In this document: piece by piece, positions 1 through 7,832 of the stretch
Position numbering within the stretch: the stretch's first letter is position 1
Layout: each line of letters starts with the position of its first letter
Assembly (NCBI GenBank): GCA_023435565.1
Contig: JAEYRN010000040.1
Span: 1 to 31,639, forward strand
DNA: 31,639 nt
Origin: Bacillota bacterium
GTDB lineage: Bacteria; Bacillota; UBA4882; UBA8346
Direction of reading: 5' to 3'
Notes under the pieces: generated by a model
What the model was told of the DNA's origin: nothing
Seen by the model: only the letters and a program-made list of their open reading frames with translations
Database searches by the model: none
Program-made: the position numbers and the translations under genes

Positions 1-116
1 CCTGGTGACAATGGCGAGGGGGAACCACCCGTTCCCATCCCGAACACGGCAGTTAAGCCCCTCAGCGCTGATGGTACTTGTCGGGTAACCGGCTGGGAGA
101 GTAAGTCGTTGCCAGG
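1..116 (+). rRNA. rrf: 5S ribosomal RNA
   Basis: This is a full or nearly full 5S rRNA of the large ribosomal subunit. The 5' end (CCTGGTGACAATGGCGAGGG) pairs with the 3' end (GTCGTTGCCAGG) to form helix I. The loop C sequence CCCATCCCGAACACGGCAGTTAAGC and the helix IV/V stretch ending in GGGAGAGTAAG are typical of bacterial 5S. The gene begins at the window edge, so one or two 5' bases may be missing. The 16S and 23S genes should lie to the left, outside the window. A strong terminator follows at 129-164. Confidence 0.95.
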
Positions 117-127
117 ATTAATTTTAA
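107..127 (+). repeat. 21-bp direct repeat, copy 1 (5S 3' end plus spacer)
   Basis: These 21 bases, the last 10 of the 5S gene plus the following AT-rich spacer, recur exactly at 360-380. Each copy is followed by a related hairpin with a T-rich tail, so the repeated unit is really the 5S 3' end plus its terminator. Confidence 0.9.
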
Positions 128-128
128 A

Positions 129-164
129 AGAGACCTTGAGTTTGCACTCAAGGTCTCTGCTTTT
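129..164 (+). terminator. Rho-independent terminator of the rRNA operon
   Basis: A perfect 13-bp stem, AGAGACCTTGAGT (129-141) with ACTCAAGGTCTCT (146-158), closes a TTGC loop and is followed by GCTTTTA. It starts 12 bases after the 5S gene. Confidence 0.9.
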
Positions 165-194
165 ATGCGCCGACCACCGGCTAGGAGACGAGGG

Positions 195-369
195 CCTGGA
201 TGGCCTAAGAAGCGAGCAGCCAAGGATGGCGGTTAGCGAGCAAGTACCCTCGGCTTATGGACATCCTGTCCGCCTCGGGCTGGGGCCATCCGTAGAACCA
301 GGAGGGTTAAGGGTGAGGAGTCCATAGATGGACCGGATCCGAACCCGGTCCCTATGAGACGTTGCCAGG
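195..369 (+). ncRNA. Candidate structured RNA behind the 5S gene, unclassified
   Basis: This segment is GC-rich in an AT-rich setting and has strong pairing. GGATGGCC (198-205) matches GGCCATCC (284-291). CAGCC (217-221) matches GGCTG (278-282). A hairpin at 323-356 pairs CATAG plus GGACCGG with CCGGTCC plus CTATG around the loop ATCCGAAC. The segment opens with CCTGG and closes with CCAGG, as the 5S gene does, and runs into the 5S-like end (360-369) and a terminator. The loop ATCCGAACCCGG resembles 5S loop C, so it may descend from a rearranged 5S copy. I do not recognise an RNA family. The strand is inferred from the terminator. A 72-codon reading frame crosses it but starts inside the 5S gene and has no ribosome binding site. 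Confidence 0.4.
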
Positions 370-380
370 ATTAATTTTAA
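360..380 (+). repeat. 21-bp direct repeat, copy 2 (ectopic 5S 3' end)
   Basis: This is an exact second copy of 107-127 with no complete 5S body in front of it. It marks the 3' boundary of the GC-rich segment and suggests duplication of, or recombination at, the 5S terminus. Confidence 0.9.
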
Positions 381-381
381 T

Positions 382-417
382 GACAACCTTGGATTGAAAC
401 TCAAGGTGTCTATTTTT
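382..417 (+). terminator. Second, diverged copy of the rRNA terminator
   Basis: GACA and CCTTGG (382-392, one bulged A) pair with TCAAGGTGTC (401-410), followed by TATTTTTA. Sequence and position match the first terminator, but the left arm has decayed slightly. It may also face the end of the minus-strand ABC operon that stops at 469, although the T-rich tail suits the plus strand. Confidence 0.7.
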
Positions 418-468
418 ATGCAATAAATTATTTTATTTAATCATTAAGAATATTTCTGATTTGTGTTA

Positions 469-1863
469 CTACTTAATCAGTGTTTTTAACTTATTAAGCA
501 TTAATTTAACTTGATCTTTAGATATCAAAAATTCCGTTTTCCCATTCCGGGAGACTGCATAAAAGTCATAGTTATAATGGATAAAATTAATAACAATTTT
601 ATGTTGCTCACCTTTATTAAGATAATAAATCATGCTTAAATCCGGAGTCTTATTATTGGGTTGAAATTGACATTCGGATTCTACAAGTAAGCCGATGAGG
701 TTTTGATAAATAGTTTTAAACAAATGTTCTTCGACTTTTTTACCATCAACATTATAAGATGTTTTATACTTATCCGATTCATCCTTTGGTTTAGGATTTC
801 TTTTACGATCAATGACCATATTATGGTTAGTACCCAGCCCAGAAAGAGATATTTTATCGACATCTTCGATGTTAACGATAAATACGAATTTCTCAATAAG
901 TTCGAATGGCTTGGTGTCTAAAATTGAAAGATTACTACGTTTAATAGTAAAAATCGTGTTAGAGTCTGATGTTCTACAATAAATAAAATTTTCATTTTTG
1001 GGTTTACCAATTAACAATTTAAATTGTGTCTTATTATCTTTTATTAGCAACTCAGCTTGGGGATTAGTTAAACCATAAAGGCTTAAATCGGAAGGATTAT
1101 CTTCAACAAATGTTTCAGCATTTGTAATGGATGCCAATGAATCAAGTACCGGCTGAAATTTATCTGTTGCGATAGTTATTGTTTCTTGATACGGTTTTGT
1201 CATTTGCCAAATTCCAATTCCGTAATTAGTTAATTTTGAAGTTATGGTATTTGTTTTTATTTCAAGAACGGGTTTTCCAATGCTGGATAATTTTAAATAA
1301 TTAATGTTATGAGTATCAATTTGGGTTAAACTATAATCTCGAAAGTCTGCCGGGGTTAGTTTAAACTTATCACCGTTATAGTTCGGAATTGTATAAACAG
1401 TAGGTTTATCAGCCAGTTTAAAATAATAACAATTTCCGGATGGGGCAAGGTCGCCTAAATACATAATCTTAGGGGATTTATCATCGTCAATGGTTACTTC
1501 GATAATGACCGCAGGTATCTTGAGCCCATATTGTTCCATGTCGGTAGGGGATTCATCTATTACTTGTTCGGCTTGTAGACCCATGAATACATTGGAAAGG
1601 TTGTCAATTACATCTTGCTTGTATGGAAAAGCAAAAGTAGCTTTCCAAAGTTGGTTTTTCTTTTCAAAGCGAAGGGTATTATTGGTTGATTTAAGAACTA
1701 TTTTGCGAATGTTACTAGAATTTAGGTTTATTATTGTGATATTTTTTGAAGAGGCCTTGCTATCCTCGGTTGTATCTTGTGGTCGGTATTCTAAAAATAA
1801 ATAAATAGATAATAAAACTACAATAGCCGAAAAGAGTATTAAAAGACTTTGGGATTTTTTCAT
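469..1863 (-). CDS. DUF4340 domain-containing membrane-anchored protein
   Basis: A 464-residue protein with one N-terminal membrane segment (about residues 7-25, rich in L, I and V) and a long extracytoplasmic part. Two clear DUF4340-type repeats are visible, each with a D-L/M-x-x-YGL-x-x-P signature (DMEQYGLKIP and DLSLYGLTNP) followed by a beta-rich stretch with an LG/IG turn. A third, weaker repeat lies near the C terminus. Its ATG overlaps the stop of the GldG-like gene by four bases and has a good site (AAGGAGG), so the two are probably translated together. DUF4340 proteins usually sit beside GldG-like genes and ABC-2 exporters. Their biochemical role is unknown; a periplasmic or cell-surface partner of the transporter is an inference. 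No clear terminator for this strand is seen after the stop. Confidence 0.85.
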   Translation of the reverse strand: MKKSQSLLILFSAIVVLLSIYLFLEYRPQDTTEDSKASSKNITIINLNSSNIRKIVLKSTNNTLRFEKKNQLWKATFAFPYKQDVIDNLSNVFMGLQAEQVIDESPTDMEQYGLKIPAVIIEVTIDDDKSPKIMYLGDLAPSGNCYYFKLADKPTVYTIPNYNGDKFKLTPADFRDYSLTQIDTHNINYLKLSSIGKPVLEIKTNTITSKLTNYGIGIWQMTKPYQETITIATDKFQPVLDSLASITNAETFVEDNPSDLSLYGLTNPQAELLIKDNKTQFKLLIGKPKNENFIYCRTSDSNTIFTIKRSNLSILDTKPFELIEKFVFIVNIEDVDKISLSGLGTNHNMVIDRKRNPKPKDESDKYKTSYNVDGKKVEEHLFKTIYQNLIGLLVESECQFQPNNKTPDLSMIYYLNKGEQHKIVINFIHYNYDFYAVSRNGKTEFLISKDQVKLMLNKLKTLIK

Positions 1864-3311
1864 AGATGACGCCTCCTTAACCAGACCATTAGTCCGGTCC
1901 CAAAAACAACAAGAGGGATAATTATTACTACAAAGCCTGATAGCAATAAGGTTTGAAATGCATTAATATCCAGGCGCATTGCCAAGAGATTCTTTGGTTT
2001 AATAGCTAGAGTATCTTTTTTATTTTCAAGCCAATTGAAGCTGTTCATTAAAAAATTAGCGTTTCCTGGAATGGAACTGATAATTTCAGAAGAAATAAAC
2101 ATCGAATTGCCAATTACTACAATTTTGGATTCTTTGGAGTCATTCTCTGAGGACTGCTCGGTAATGGCAACAGCAATACTAAAAGGCCCTTGAAGGTCAT
2201 TTTTGGTTTTCTCTAGCGAAGTTGTATTTAAATCGGTTTTACCCCAAGCTGAGTTAGAAGTAGCCAATAATGATTCTATTTTAAGTGAACGTTTTTTAGT
2301 ATCTAGAAATTTAATACCTTGAGCAACCGGGATGATTACCGGCATTTTATCGGAGATTAACGGTTTAAGAATTTGGTGTGAACTCATTTCCGGCTGGATC
2401 CACAAAGGATTATTTTGAATATAGCGAGTATTGTCACCCTCGACAATTGCGATTTGTTGCAAGGCAATACCGTAACTTTGAAATAAGTTCTGCAAATTAG
2501 GTAAAGCTCTATTTAGCAGATCAACCATAAATACTGCCCGGCCGCCGCTTATTAGGAATTGTCTAATTTTATTTAGCTCGTTTCCGGTTAAATCTTGTTG
2601 AGGAGAATTTACCAATAAGATATTCATGTCTTTCGGTAAGGGATTGGTATAAAGATTAACAGGCGTTAAGGTGTAGTTTTCGGTTTCTAGTTGTTTTAAA
2701 ATTTCCAATGGCAAAGATTTTTCACCATGTCCTTCAAGGGAATAAACTGTTGGTGTTTTCCCTGATTTTAAATACATAATAGCTCCGGTAACCCGCTGTT
2801 CAACGGCTAAAGAAGTTACAGTAGGTTGATAAGGGTTGCTATAATCAAAGTTGAAAAGGTCTTGGGATGATATTACTTTAAAACGTTTGCCTGATTCTAT
2901 AATAAGACTACCAAAACTTAGGTTATCTCCGTCTTTGATATAGCGTTTAATAAATCCCGGATTTTTATTGGGGTCGATAAATTTTAATTGTACTTTATTA
3001 GTGTGGTCGCTATATTTTCTTAAAATTTCGGTGATATCCGTATTTTCCTGACCGGATTGGTAAAGTGCGTATATAGTAATGTCCTGTTTCAAATTGGTTA
3101 AGATTTTATAAGATTGTTTGGAAAGTGAAAATATTTTATTTTGAGACCAGTCAAGCTTTAAAGGAATCTGTTCAATTAAAAGATTTAGGACGGTCAATAG
3201 TCCAATTAATAAAATTGTGAATAAAGTTGCATATCCACCATACTTAAAATTCTTATTGTTAAATGATTGTTTGATTTTTTGGTTAATACCTTTTAAATTT
3301 ATAGTAAGCAC
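1860..3311 (-). CDS. GldG-like ABC transporter auxiliary protein
   Basis: A 483-residue protein with a membrane segment near residues 25-45, a large extracytoplasmic region and a second membrane segment at the C terminus, ending in the positively charged tail WLRRRHL. This is the layout of the GldG/ABC_transp_aux family. The first domain has the usual pattern of a conserved ITIYALYQ strand and an FIDPNKNPGF stretch, and the middle domain has the EGHGEKSL motif. The start is GTG, preceded by AGGAGGG at a good distance. It lies 11 bases after the permease gene and overlaps the DUF4340 gene. In Bacteroidetes the GldA/F/G proteins are needed for gliding motility, but Firmicutes homologues are general ABC-2 exporter parts of unknown substrate, so motility should not be assumed. 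Confidence 0.85.
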   Translation of the reverse strand: MLTINLKGINQKIKQSFNNKNFKYGGYATLFTILLIGLLTVLNLLIEQIPLKLDWSQNKIFSLSKQSYKILTNLKQDITIYALYQSGQENTDITEILRKYSDHTNKVQLKFIDPNKNPGFIKRYIKDGDNLSFGSLIIESGKRFKVISSQDLFNFDYSNPYQPTVTSLAVEQRVTGAIMYLKSGKTPTVYSLEGHGEKSLPLEILKQLETENYTLTPVNLYTNPLPKDMNILLVNSPQQDLTGNELNKIRQFLISGGRAVFMVDLLNRALPNLQNLFQSYGIALQQIAIVEGDNTRYIQNNPLWIQPEMSSHQILKPLISDKMPVIIPVAQGIKFLDTKKRSLKIESLLATSNSAWGKTDLNTTSLEKTKNDLQGPFSIAVAITEQSSENDSKESKIVVIGNSMFISSEIISSIPGNANFLMNSFNWLENKKDTLAIKPKNLLAMRLDINAFQTLLLSGFVVIIIPLVVFGTGLMVWLRRRHL

Positions 3312-3322
3312 TTAAGTCCCTC

Positions 3323-4186
3323 CTAATTCCAACGCCGTTTTTCAATCATTTGAACAGTCAAAAAGATAAAAATCGTAATAAAAGAAAAAAAGAAGACAAT
3401 TGGGCTAAGACTCAAATTACCACGAGTAAACGGCTCGAAGCGTTTTAATAAGGAAAGCCGATCGATGAATCGAAGAATCAGGCCATCGTAGATAAACCTA
3501 TTACCAAAATATATAATTGTGATACATGTAATACCAAGTAAAGAAGTGATTCCAGTGATAAAAATATTTTTAAGATTACGATGGATAAGAAATAATATAC
3601 CTAATAACAATAAAATGATAAAAACAACTCCGGAAACGGTGTCGCTTGGTAAGAGTTGATGTAATCCGTCCATAACCCAAAATAAGAGAAGAGAGCTGAA
3701 AGTTACTACTGCGGCTACTACTTGATTATCGGTTAAAGAAGATATGAATATGCCGATAGCAATAAATGAAGAACCAAGTAAGATGAAGCCAATGTAACCA
3801 CTTACAATTTCAGCCATAGCAATTATCCCAAAAGAGCTTAAGATGATTGGGTAAATGAAGGTTATAGCTAATGTTAATAGTAGGACGGCGATTGCGGCAA
3901 AATATTTGCCGAGTATAATTTCGGTTACACTTAATGGACTAGTTAATAAGAGCTGGTCAGTCTTTTGTTTTGATTCTTCAGCTAAAAGACGCATAGTTAA
4001 AATAGGGATTAGAATCATGAAGACAAAAGTAATAGTACCCAACATACTGCTGTAATTGGGGTTAGCTTGAAATAAATTTTCGGATGCGAAAAAGAAACCT
4101 GATATTAATAGAAAAAATCCCATAAAAATATAACCAACCGGTGTTAAAAAATATGTTCTTAATTCTCTTTTTAAAATTGCGAACAT
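3323..4186 (-). CDS. ABC-2 family transporter permease (GldF-like)
   Basis: A 287-residue integral membrane protein with about six hydrophobic segments and few soluble loops. It fits ABC2_membrane-type permeases paired with GldA/NatA-type ATPases. The N terminus (FAILKRELRTYFLTPVGYIF) and the LTMRLLAEESKQKTDQLLLTSPLS loop are typical of this family. ATG start with GGAGG nine bases upstream. It begins one base after the ATPase stop, so ATPase and permease are certainly one operon. Substrate unknown. Confidence 0.9.
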   Translation of the reverse strand: MFAILKRELRTYFLTPVGYIFMGFFLLISGFFFASENLFQANPNYSSMLGTITFVFMILIPILTMRLLAEESKQKTDQLLLTSPLSVTEIILGKYFAAIAVLLLTLAITFIYPIILSSFGIIAMAEIVSGYIGFILLGSSFIAIGIFISSLTDNQVVAAVVTFSSLLLFWVMDGLHQLLPSDTVSGVVFIILLLLGILFLIHRNLKNIFITGITSLLGITCITIIYFGNRFIYDGLILRFIDRLSLLKRFEPFTRGNLSLSPIVFFFSFITIFIFLTVQMIEKRRWN

Positions 4187-4187
4187 C

Positions 4188-5144
4188 TTAAGAAACCTCC
4201 TCTATACGCTCTTCTTCGGTGGTAACATGCAGGAAGATATCTTCTAAGGTCAGGTCAAGAGAGCGCATCATTAAGATTGGGTAATTGGCTTCACTTAACA
4301 CTGTAAAAATAGAACGCCGGAGGTCGATATCTAGTTCGGCTTCGATTAAAATATCAATGGTGTTAGGCTCTTTAACACCTTGAGTAAGTATTTCTTTTAC
4401 TCCGGAAAGTTTGCTCAATACTTTAACTACTTGTTCTTTGGAACCCGCTATCCGTAATGATAATTTACTGCTGGCAGAAAGATTTTTAGATAGGTTTTCC
4501 GGTGTGTCGCCGGCGACAATTTTACCGTTGTTAATGATAATTACTCTTTCACATACGGCACTAACTTCTGGTAAAATATGCGAGCTAAGAATGATAGTAT
4601 GTTCTTTACCAAGTTCTTTGATGAGATTTCTGATTTCAATTATTTGTTTTGGGTCCAACCCAACTGTTGGTTCATCAAGGATTAAGATTTGGGGATTACC
4701 AATCAAAGCTTGAGCTAATCCAATTCTTTGTTTATAACCTTTAGAAAGGTTTTTTATTAGCCGCTTCCAGACATCGCTAATTTTTACCAAGCCAACAATT
4801 CTTTCTAAATTGATTTGTTTTTGGTTTTGTGATACGCCCTTAATATCACAGACAAAATCGAGATATTCTTTAACCGTCATTTCGCCGTATAAAGGGGGAA
4901 ATTCAGGCAGATATCCTATTTTGGACTTAATTATTTGCGGCTCCTCTAAAATGTCCTGGCCGTCGACTTTAACTAAACCGGATGTAGCTGAGATATATCC
5001 GGTTATAATATTCATGGTAGTCGATTTACCGGCTCCGTTTGGACCGAGGAAACCGAGTATTTCCCCTTTATTGACGGTAAAGGTAAGTTGGTCAATGGCC
5101 GTATGACGGCCGTAAAGTTTTGTTAGATTCTCAACTTGAATCAA
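4188..5144 (-). CDS. ABC transporter ATP-binding protein (GldA/NatA type)
   Basis: A 318-residue cytoplasmic ATPase that drives the neighbouring permease. Walker A is GPNGAGKST at residues 34-42. The signature is LSKGYKQRIGLAQAL (the SKGY form common in this subfamily), Walker B is ILILDEP, and the H-loop lies in LSSHILPE. About 100 extra C-terminal residues form the accessory domain seen in CcmA/NatA/GldA ATPases. The start is TTG with GGGGGGAG just upstream; no ATG lies between this codon and the site, so TTG is preferred. It is the first gene of the four-gene minus-strand operon. Confidence 0.93.
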   Translation of the reverse strand: MIQVENLTKLYGRHTAIDQLTFTVNKGEILGFLGPNGAGKSTTMNIITGYISATSGLVKVDGQDILEEPQIIKSKIGYLPEFPPLYGEMTVKEYLDFVCDIKGVSQNQKQINLERIVGLVKISDVWKRLIKNLSKGYKQRIGLAQALIGNPQILILDEPTVGLDPKQIIEIRNLIKELGKEHTIILSSHILPEVSAVCERVIIINNGKIVAGDTPENLSKNLSASSKLSLRIAGSKEQVVKVLSKLSGVKEILTQGVKEPNTIDILIEAELDIDLRRSIFTVLSEANYPILMMRSLDLTLEDIFLHVTTEEERIEEVS

Positions 5145-5479
5145 TAGACTCCCCCCTGTATTATTTTAATAAATTATACATCATTTCATAAGCCGGGACG
5201 AGATACTCTAGTACCAATTTGTTAGTACTTGGGTACCGTTTCCCGGGAATTTGGAATGTAGCTATTTAATCAGATTATTAAACCTAATTGTAAAACGCAT
5301 TAAGAAAATTGAAGTTCCAGTTAATACTGACAGTTTCTTACCGTATCTTATCAAATTCATTAATTTTTCATTATTTCCGGCTTTAGGGACATGATATATA
5401 TAAGAAATTCGTTTCATCTTATCCAGGAGGATTTTTAGCGATTTTCTTGAATTTAGTTTCATAGTCGTGGGAGGAGAAT
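5145..5479. other. Divergent intergenic region, no supported gene
   Basis: These 335 bases separate the minus-strand ABC operon from the plus-strand channel gene and so should hold two divergent promoters. Only the minus-strand TATAAT at 5173-5178 stands out. A 66-codon minus-strand frame (5262-5462) has no ribosome binding site and matches nothing I know. The site GGGAGGAG at 5469-5476 belongs to the channel gene. Confidence 0.6.
5173..5178 (-). promoter_or_regulatory. Possible -10 box for the ABC operon
   Basis: On the minus strand this reads TATAAT, 29 bases before the TTG start of the ATPase gene. No convincing -35 box lies at the usual distance, so this is only suggestive. Confidence 0.35.
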
Positions 5480-6544
5480 ATGTCTCAATTAAAATTTATT
5501 GAATCGCTTCCATTTTTCCAAAAATTTTTATGGTTTTTGGGATTATCGGTTTTTGGTTGGATAATGTCAAAATTAATTACTATGGTTTGGGAAAAGATGT
5601 TGCTCCCGTTAACCGCTAAAGTTAACAGTTCTCTTGATGACCATTTAGCTAAGAATACTCATAAACCGGTTACCCGGTTAATGGTACTAGGTTCGATTTA
5701 TATAGCGGCCAAATTAACAATCGCAACTATCCCGGAAGTAAAAACTTTTGTTGGTGTTTTTGGAAATGTTATTTATGTATTATTAATGCTTATTATAGCC
5801 GATTTGGTTAACGGTGTGTTTAGGAGCTTCATTGATTGGTATTTGGATGATATAGCGTCAAAAACCGAATCGCATTTAGATGATACTTTGTTTCCAATCT
5901 TCCGAAAAGCCGGAATGATTATTATCTATTTTGTGGCTGCTACGGTTATTCTAGGACAGTTTAAGGTAAACCTAACCGGATTTCTGGCAACTGCCGGAGT
6001 GGCTTCTTTGGCAATTGCTTTTGGCGCTCAAGAGACCCTTTCCAATGTAATTGCTGGTATCAGTTTACTAGTGGACCGTTCATTTCATGTTGGGGAGCGA
6101 ATTGAGTTAAAGGATGGACTAATTGGAGATGTTATCGACATTGGTTTGCGTAGTACCAGAATCTTATCGTTGGAAAAAAGATTGATTATTGTTCCGAATA
6201 AAGAAATCGCCGGATCCCGTTTAATAAATCTTTCCCAACCCGATTCATCAAGCAAGATAAAATTGAAGGTCGGGGTTGGAATGAATGAGGATTTGCCGAA
6301 GGTAAAAAGGGTCATAACCGAGGTCTGCGATGAGATTAGTTATACTAAGGGGCAGCCATTAGTCATTTTGAATACCGGTTTCGGCCCTTATTCGATTGAT
6401 TTGTTGATTATCGCCGAAATTAGGGATTTTCGCGACGGGGGAATAGCGGTAGACCTTATGGTGGAAAAGTTACAACAGGCATTTATTCGTGAGAATATTC
6501 AGTTACCTTTCCCGCAACAATATATTGAATTTAAGCAAGTATAA
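5480..6544 (+). CDS. MscS family mechanosensitive ion channel
   Basis: A 354-residue inner-membrane channel that would open under membrane tension and release solutes on osmotic downshock. Several hydrophobic segments occupy the first 170 residues. The pore-lining helix carries the family pattern FLATAGVASLAIAFGAQETL with small residues spaced for helix packing, followed by the beta domain (DRSFHVGERIEL, IGDVIDIGLRSTRI, IIVPNKEI) and the C-terminal alpha/beta vestibule. It is longer than E. coli MscS (286 residues) because of extra N-terminal membrane helices, as in YnaI/YbdG-type relatives. ATG start with GGGAGGAG close upstream. A terminator follows at 6573, so it is probably monocistronic. 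Confidence 0.93.
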   Translation: MSQLKFIESLPFFQKFLWFLGLSVFGWIMSKLITMVWEKMLLPLTAKVNSSLDDHLAKNTHKPVTRLMVLGSIYIAAKLTIATIPEVKTFVGVFGNVIYVLLMLIIADLVNGVFRSFIDWYLDDIASKTESHLDDTLFPIFRKAGMIIIYFVAATVILGQFKVNLTGFLATAGVASLAIAFGAQETLSNVIAGISLLVDRSFHVGERIELKDGLIGDVIDIGLRSTRILSLEKRLIIVPNKEIAGSRLINLSQPDSSSKIKLKVGVGMNEDLPKVKRVITEVCDEISYTKGQPLVILNTGFGPYSIDLLIIAEIRDFRDGGIAVDLMVEKLQQAFIRENIQLPFPQQYIEFKQV

Positions 6545-6572
6545 AACATTCAGAACAACAATATATTAGAAG

Positions 6573-6624
6573 GCTGCCGGGTTCTAATCACATTTTTGGT
6601 GATTAGATACCGGCAGCTTTTTTT
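6573..6624 (+). terminator. Rho-independent terminator after the MscS gene
   Basis: GCTGCCGG then TCTAATCAC pair with GTGATTAGA then CCGGCAGC around an AT-rich loop, followed by a run of seven T. Confidence 0.92.
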
Positions 6625-6845
6625 GTGTCAAATGGTGTAGGAACAGTTACGCCACAGGTGAGATTTTTTGCCAAACCTCAAGTAATTACGGAGATTATAA
6701 AAAGCCAAGATTTTTAATTTGTACATTGGGCATTGTGTCAATATCATTTTGTTTTACAGATGTTCACTCGGCTTATTCCAGCTAGTTGATTAGAGCCATA
6801 TGATGTGTTAAAAGGGAGAAGGACCCTTCAAAAGGAGGTTGGCTA

Positions 6846-7382
6846 ATGAGCTGCTATTGTTATTCTCCGGTAACCGGCAAACAGCAAGTACGCGCTACTA
6901 CTGAAAAGATAAAAGTATTGAAAGTAATCGGCGAAAGAATTGGCCAAGTGGTAGTTGAAAGCAACACTCGGATTAATGCTGTAAAAATCGATAAAATTAT
7001 TGCGGATATTAGAGACATTACCGATCATGTTTTTAAGAATAAAGTTGTTAAACAAGGAACCATTCATAAACAGGTCTTTTATGTTGATCCCGATGGGGTA
7101 GTCCGTGAACTAGGGGAAAATATCCCATTCATGATGACAGTCGACATTCCTGGCATTGAAAGGACTCCATTTACCGATGTTCAAAACCATTTACTCGATA
7201 TCGAGACCGATTATGTATTGGAGCCGGCAACTGGCGCCGAATATGGCAACTTGATGCAAAAAGTAGTAGCCCATATCTTGGTTAAAGTTTCGGAATGGAC
7301 CCAATTGGAAGTAGTCACCAAAGTCGATGTTTTCCCGAAAGTGAACGCGTCGAATCGAATTGATTATTGTAAGAAGTATTGA
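6846..7382 (+). CDS. SPOCS domain (DUF3794) protein
   Basis: A 178-residue protein without signal peptide or membrane segment. Residues 45-150 match the SPOCS/DUF3794 pattern: VFKNKVVKQGTIHKQVFYVD, then a short acidic turn and a strand leading to FMMTVDIPGIE, and later the LEP...LMQKVVAHILVKVSEW region. SPOCS domains occur in spore-coat-associated proteins and with LysM domains in spore-forming Firmicutes; here the domain stands alone. Cysteines lie near both ends (MSCYCYS and DYCKKY), so disulfide cross-linking is possible but not shown. ATG start with AAGGAGG seven bases before it. It has its own terminator. A role in spores is an inference from the family. Confidence 0.8.
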   Translation: MSCYCYSPVTGKQQVRATTEKIKVLKVIGERIGQVVVESNTRINAVKIDKIIADIRDITDHVFKNKVVKQGTIHKQVFYVDPDGVVRELGENIPFMMTVDIPGIERTPFTDVQNHLLDIETDYVLEPATGAEYGNLMQKVVAHILVKVSEWTQLEVVTKVDVFPKVNASNRIDYCKKY

Positions 7383-7395
7383 TAGTTATATTCCA

Positions 7396-7430
7396 GGAAG
7401 CCTTTATCGATTGGATAAAGGCTTCCTTTT
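7396..7430 (+). terminator. Rho-independent terminator after the SPOCS gene
   Basis: A perfect stem, GGAAGCCTTTATC with GATAAAGGCTTCC, closes a short GATTG loop and is followed by TTTT. It isolates the SPOCS gene from the cobalamin operon. Confidence 0.92.
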
Positions 7431-7487
7431 GTAAGTAATATTTAAAGTCAATTGAATTCAACATAATATAATCTGGAATAAGCAAAA

Positions 7488-7516
7488 TTGATTTGTCGCC
7501 AATTCTTGGTTAAAAT
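7488..7516 (+). promoter_or_regulatory. Likely sigma-A promoter of the cobalamin operon
   Basis: TTGATT (7488-7493), a 17-base spacer and TAAAAT (7511-7516) give a predicted start near 7523, just before the first hairpin of the riboswitch leader. A nearby TATAAT at 7467-7472 lacks a good -35 box and is a second choice. Confidence 0.55.
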
Positions 7517-7574
7517 AATAAAGGAAAAGCGTGGCGCATATCGAATTAAAAATTATTAAGTAAATAATTAAAAA

Positions 7575-7740
7575 TTCTGGCGCCTTAGGATAAATTCGGA
7601 TAATAGGGAAGAGACAAAGGCTTTCAGCCTTAAGTCCGCGGACGCGCCACTGTAGCCGCTGGAGGAGATACAATAAACCACCCGTAGGGGGAAGGAGTAT
7701 CTTCCTATGAAACGGCAGTCAGGAAACCTGCCAGAAACTG
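7575..7740 (+). ncRNA. Cobalamin riboswitch
   Basis: The B12 box AGTCAGGAAACCTGCC lies at 7717-7732. The core has AATAGGGAA (7602-7610), a GGCTTTCAGCC-type hairpin, the conserved GCCACTGTA (7646-7654), and a long helix of GGAGATAC with GTATCTTCC. AGCCGC (7654-7659) is exactly complementary to GCGGCT (7760-7765) in the loop of the next hairpin, which fits the receptor-to-regulatory-domain loop contact known in this class. Upstream, GGCGC (7533-7537) and GCGCC (7580-7584) enclose an AT-rich hairpin, an unusual 5' addition. Bound cobalamin should favour the terminator at 7791 and shut off the downstream genes. Exact ends are approximate. Confidence 0.93.
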
Positions 7741-7751
7741 TACATTATGCA

Positions 7752-7772
7752 AGACCTTCGCGGCTAGGGTCT
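7752..7772 (+). promoter_or_regulatory. Regulatory hairpin of the riboswitch expression platform
   Basis: AGACC pairs with GGTCT around a loop holding GCGGCT, which can pair with the aptamer bases AGCCGC at 7654-7659. This would couple ligand binding to terminator choice. Confidence 0.55.
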
Positions 7773-7790
7773 AGATGATATTATTAATTT

Positions 7791-7820
7791 ACCCGCCGCC
7801 GGCGGGTTTTATTATTTAAA
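7791..7820 (+). terminator. Riboswitch-controlled terminator before hemA
   Basis: ACCCGCC and GGCGGGT form a GC-rich 7-bp stem with a GCC loop, followed by TTTATTATTT. It ends only about 13 bases before the hemA start, as expected for a transcriptional off-switch. Confidence 0.85.
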
Positions 7821-7832
7821 TGGAGTTGGGAC

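Noticed and set aside
109..327. 72-codon plus-strand reading frame behind the 5S gene
   Set aside because: It starts inside the 5S gene, runs through the terminator, has no ribosome binding site, and covers RNA-like pairing instead of protein-like sequence.
5262..5462. 66-codon minus-strand reading frame
   Set aside because: No Shine-Dalgarno site before the first or second ATG and no recognisable domain; it lies in a divergent promoter region.
7444..7472. TATAAT at 7467 as the main promoter of the cobalamin operon
   Set aside because: The hexamer at the proper distance upstream (AAAGTC) is far from TTGACA; the TTGATT-17-TAAAAT pair further on is better.
7458..7673. 71-codon minus-strand frame
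   Set aside because: It is antisense to the cobalamin riboswitch, whose conserved bases explain the sequence.
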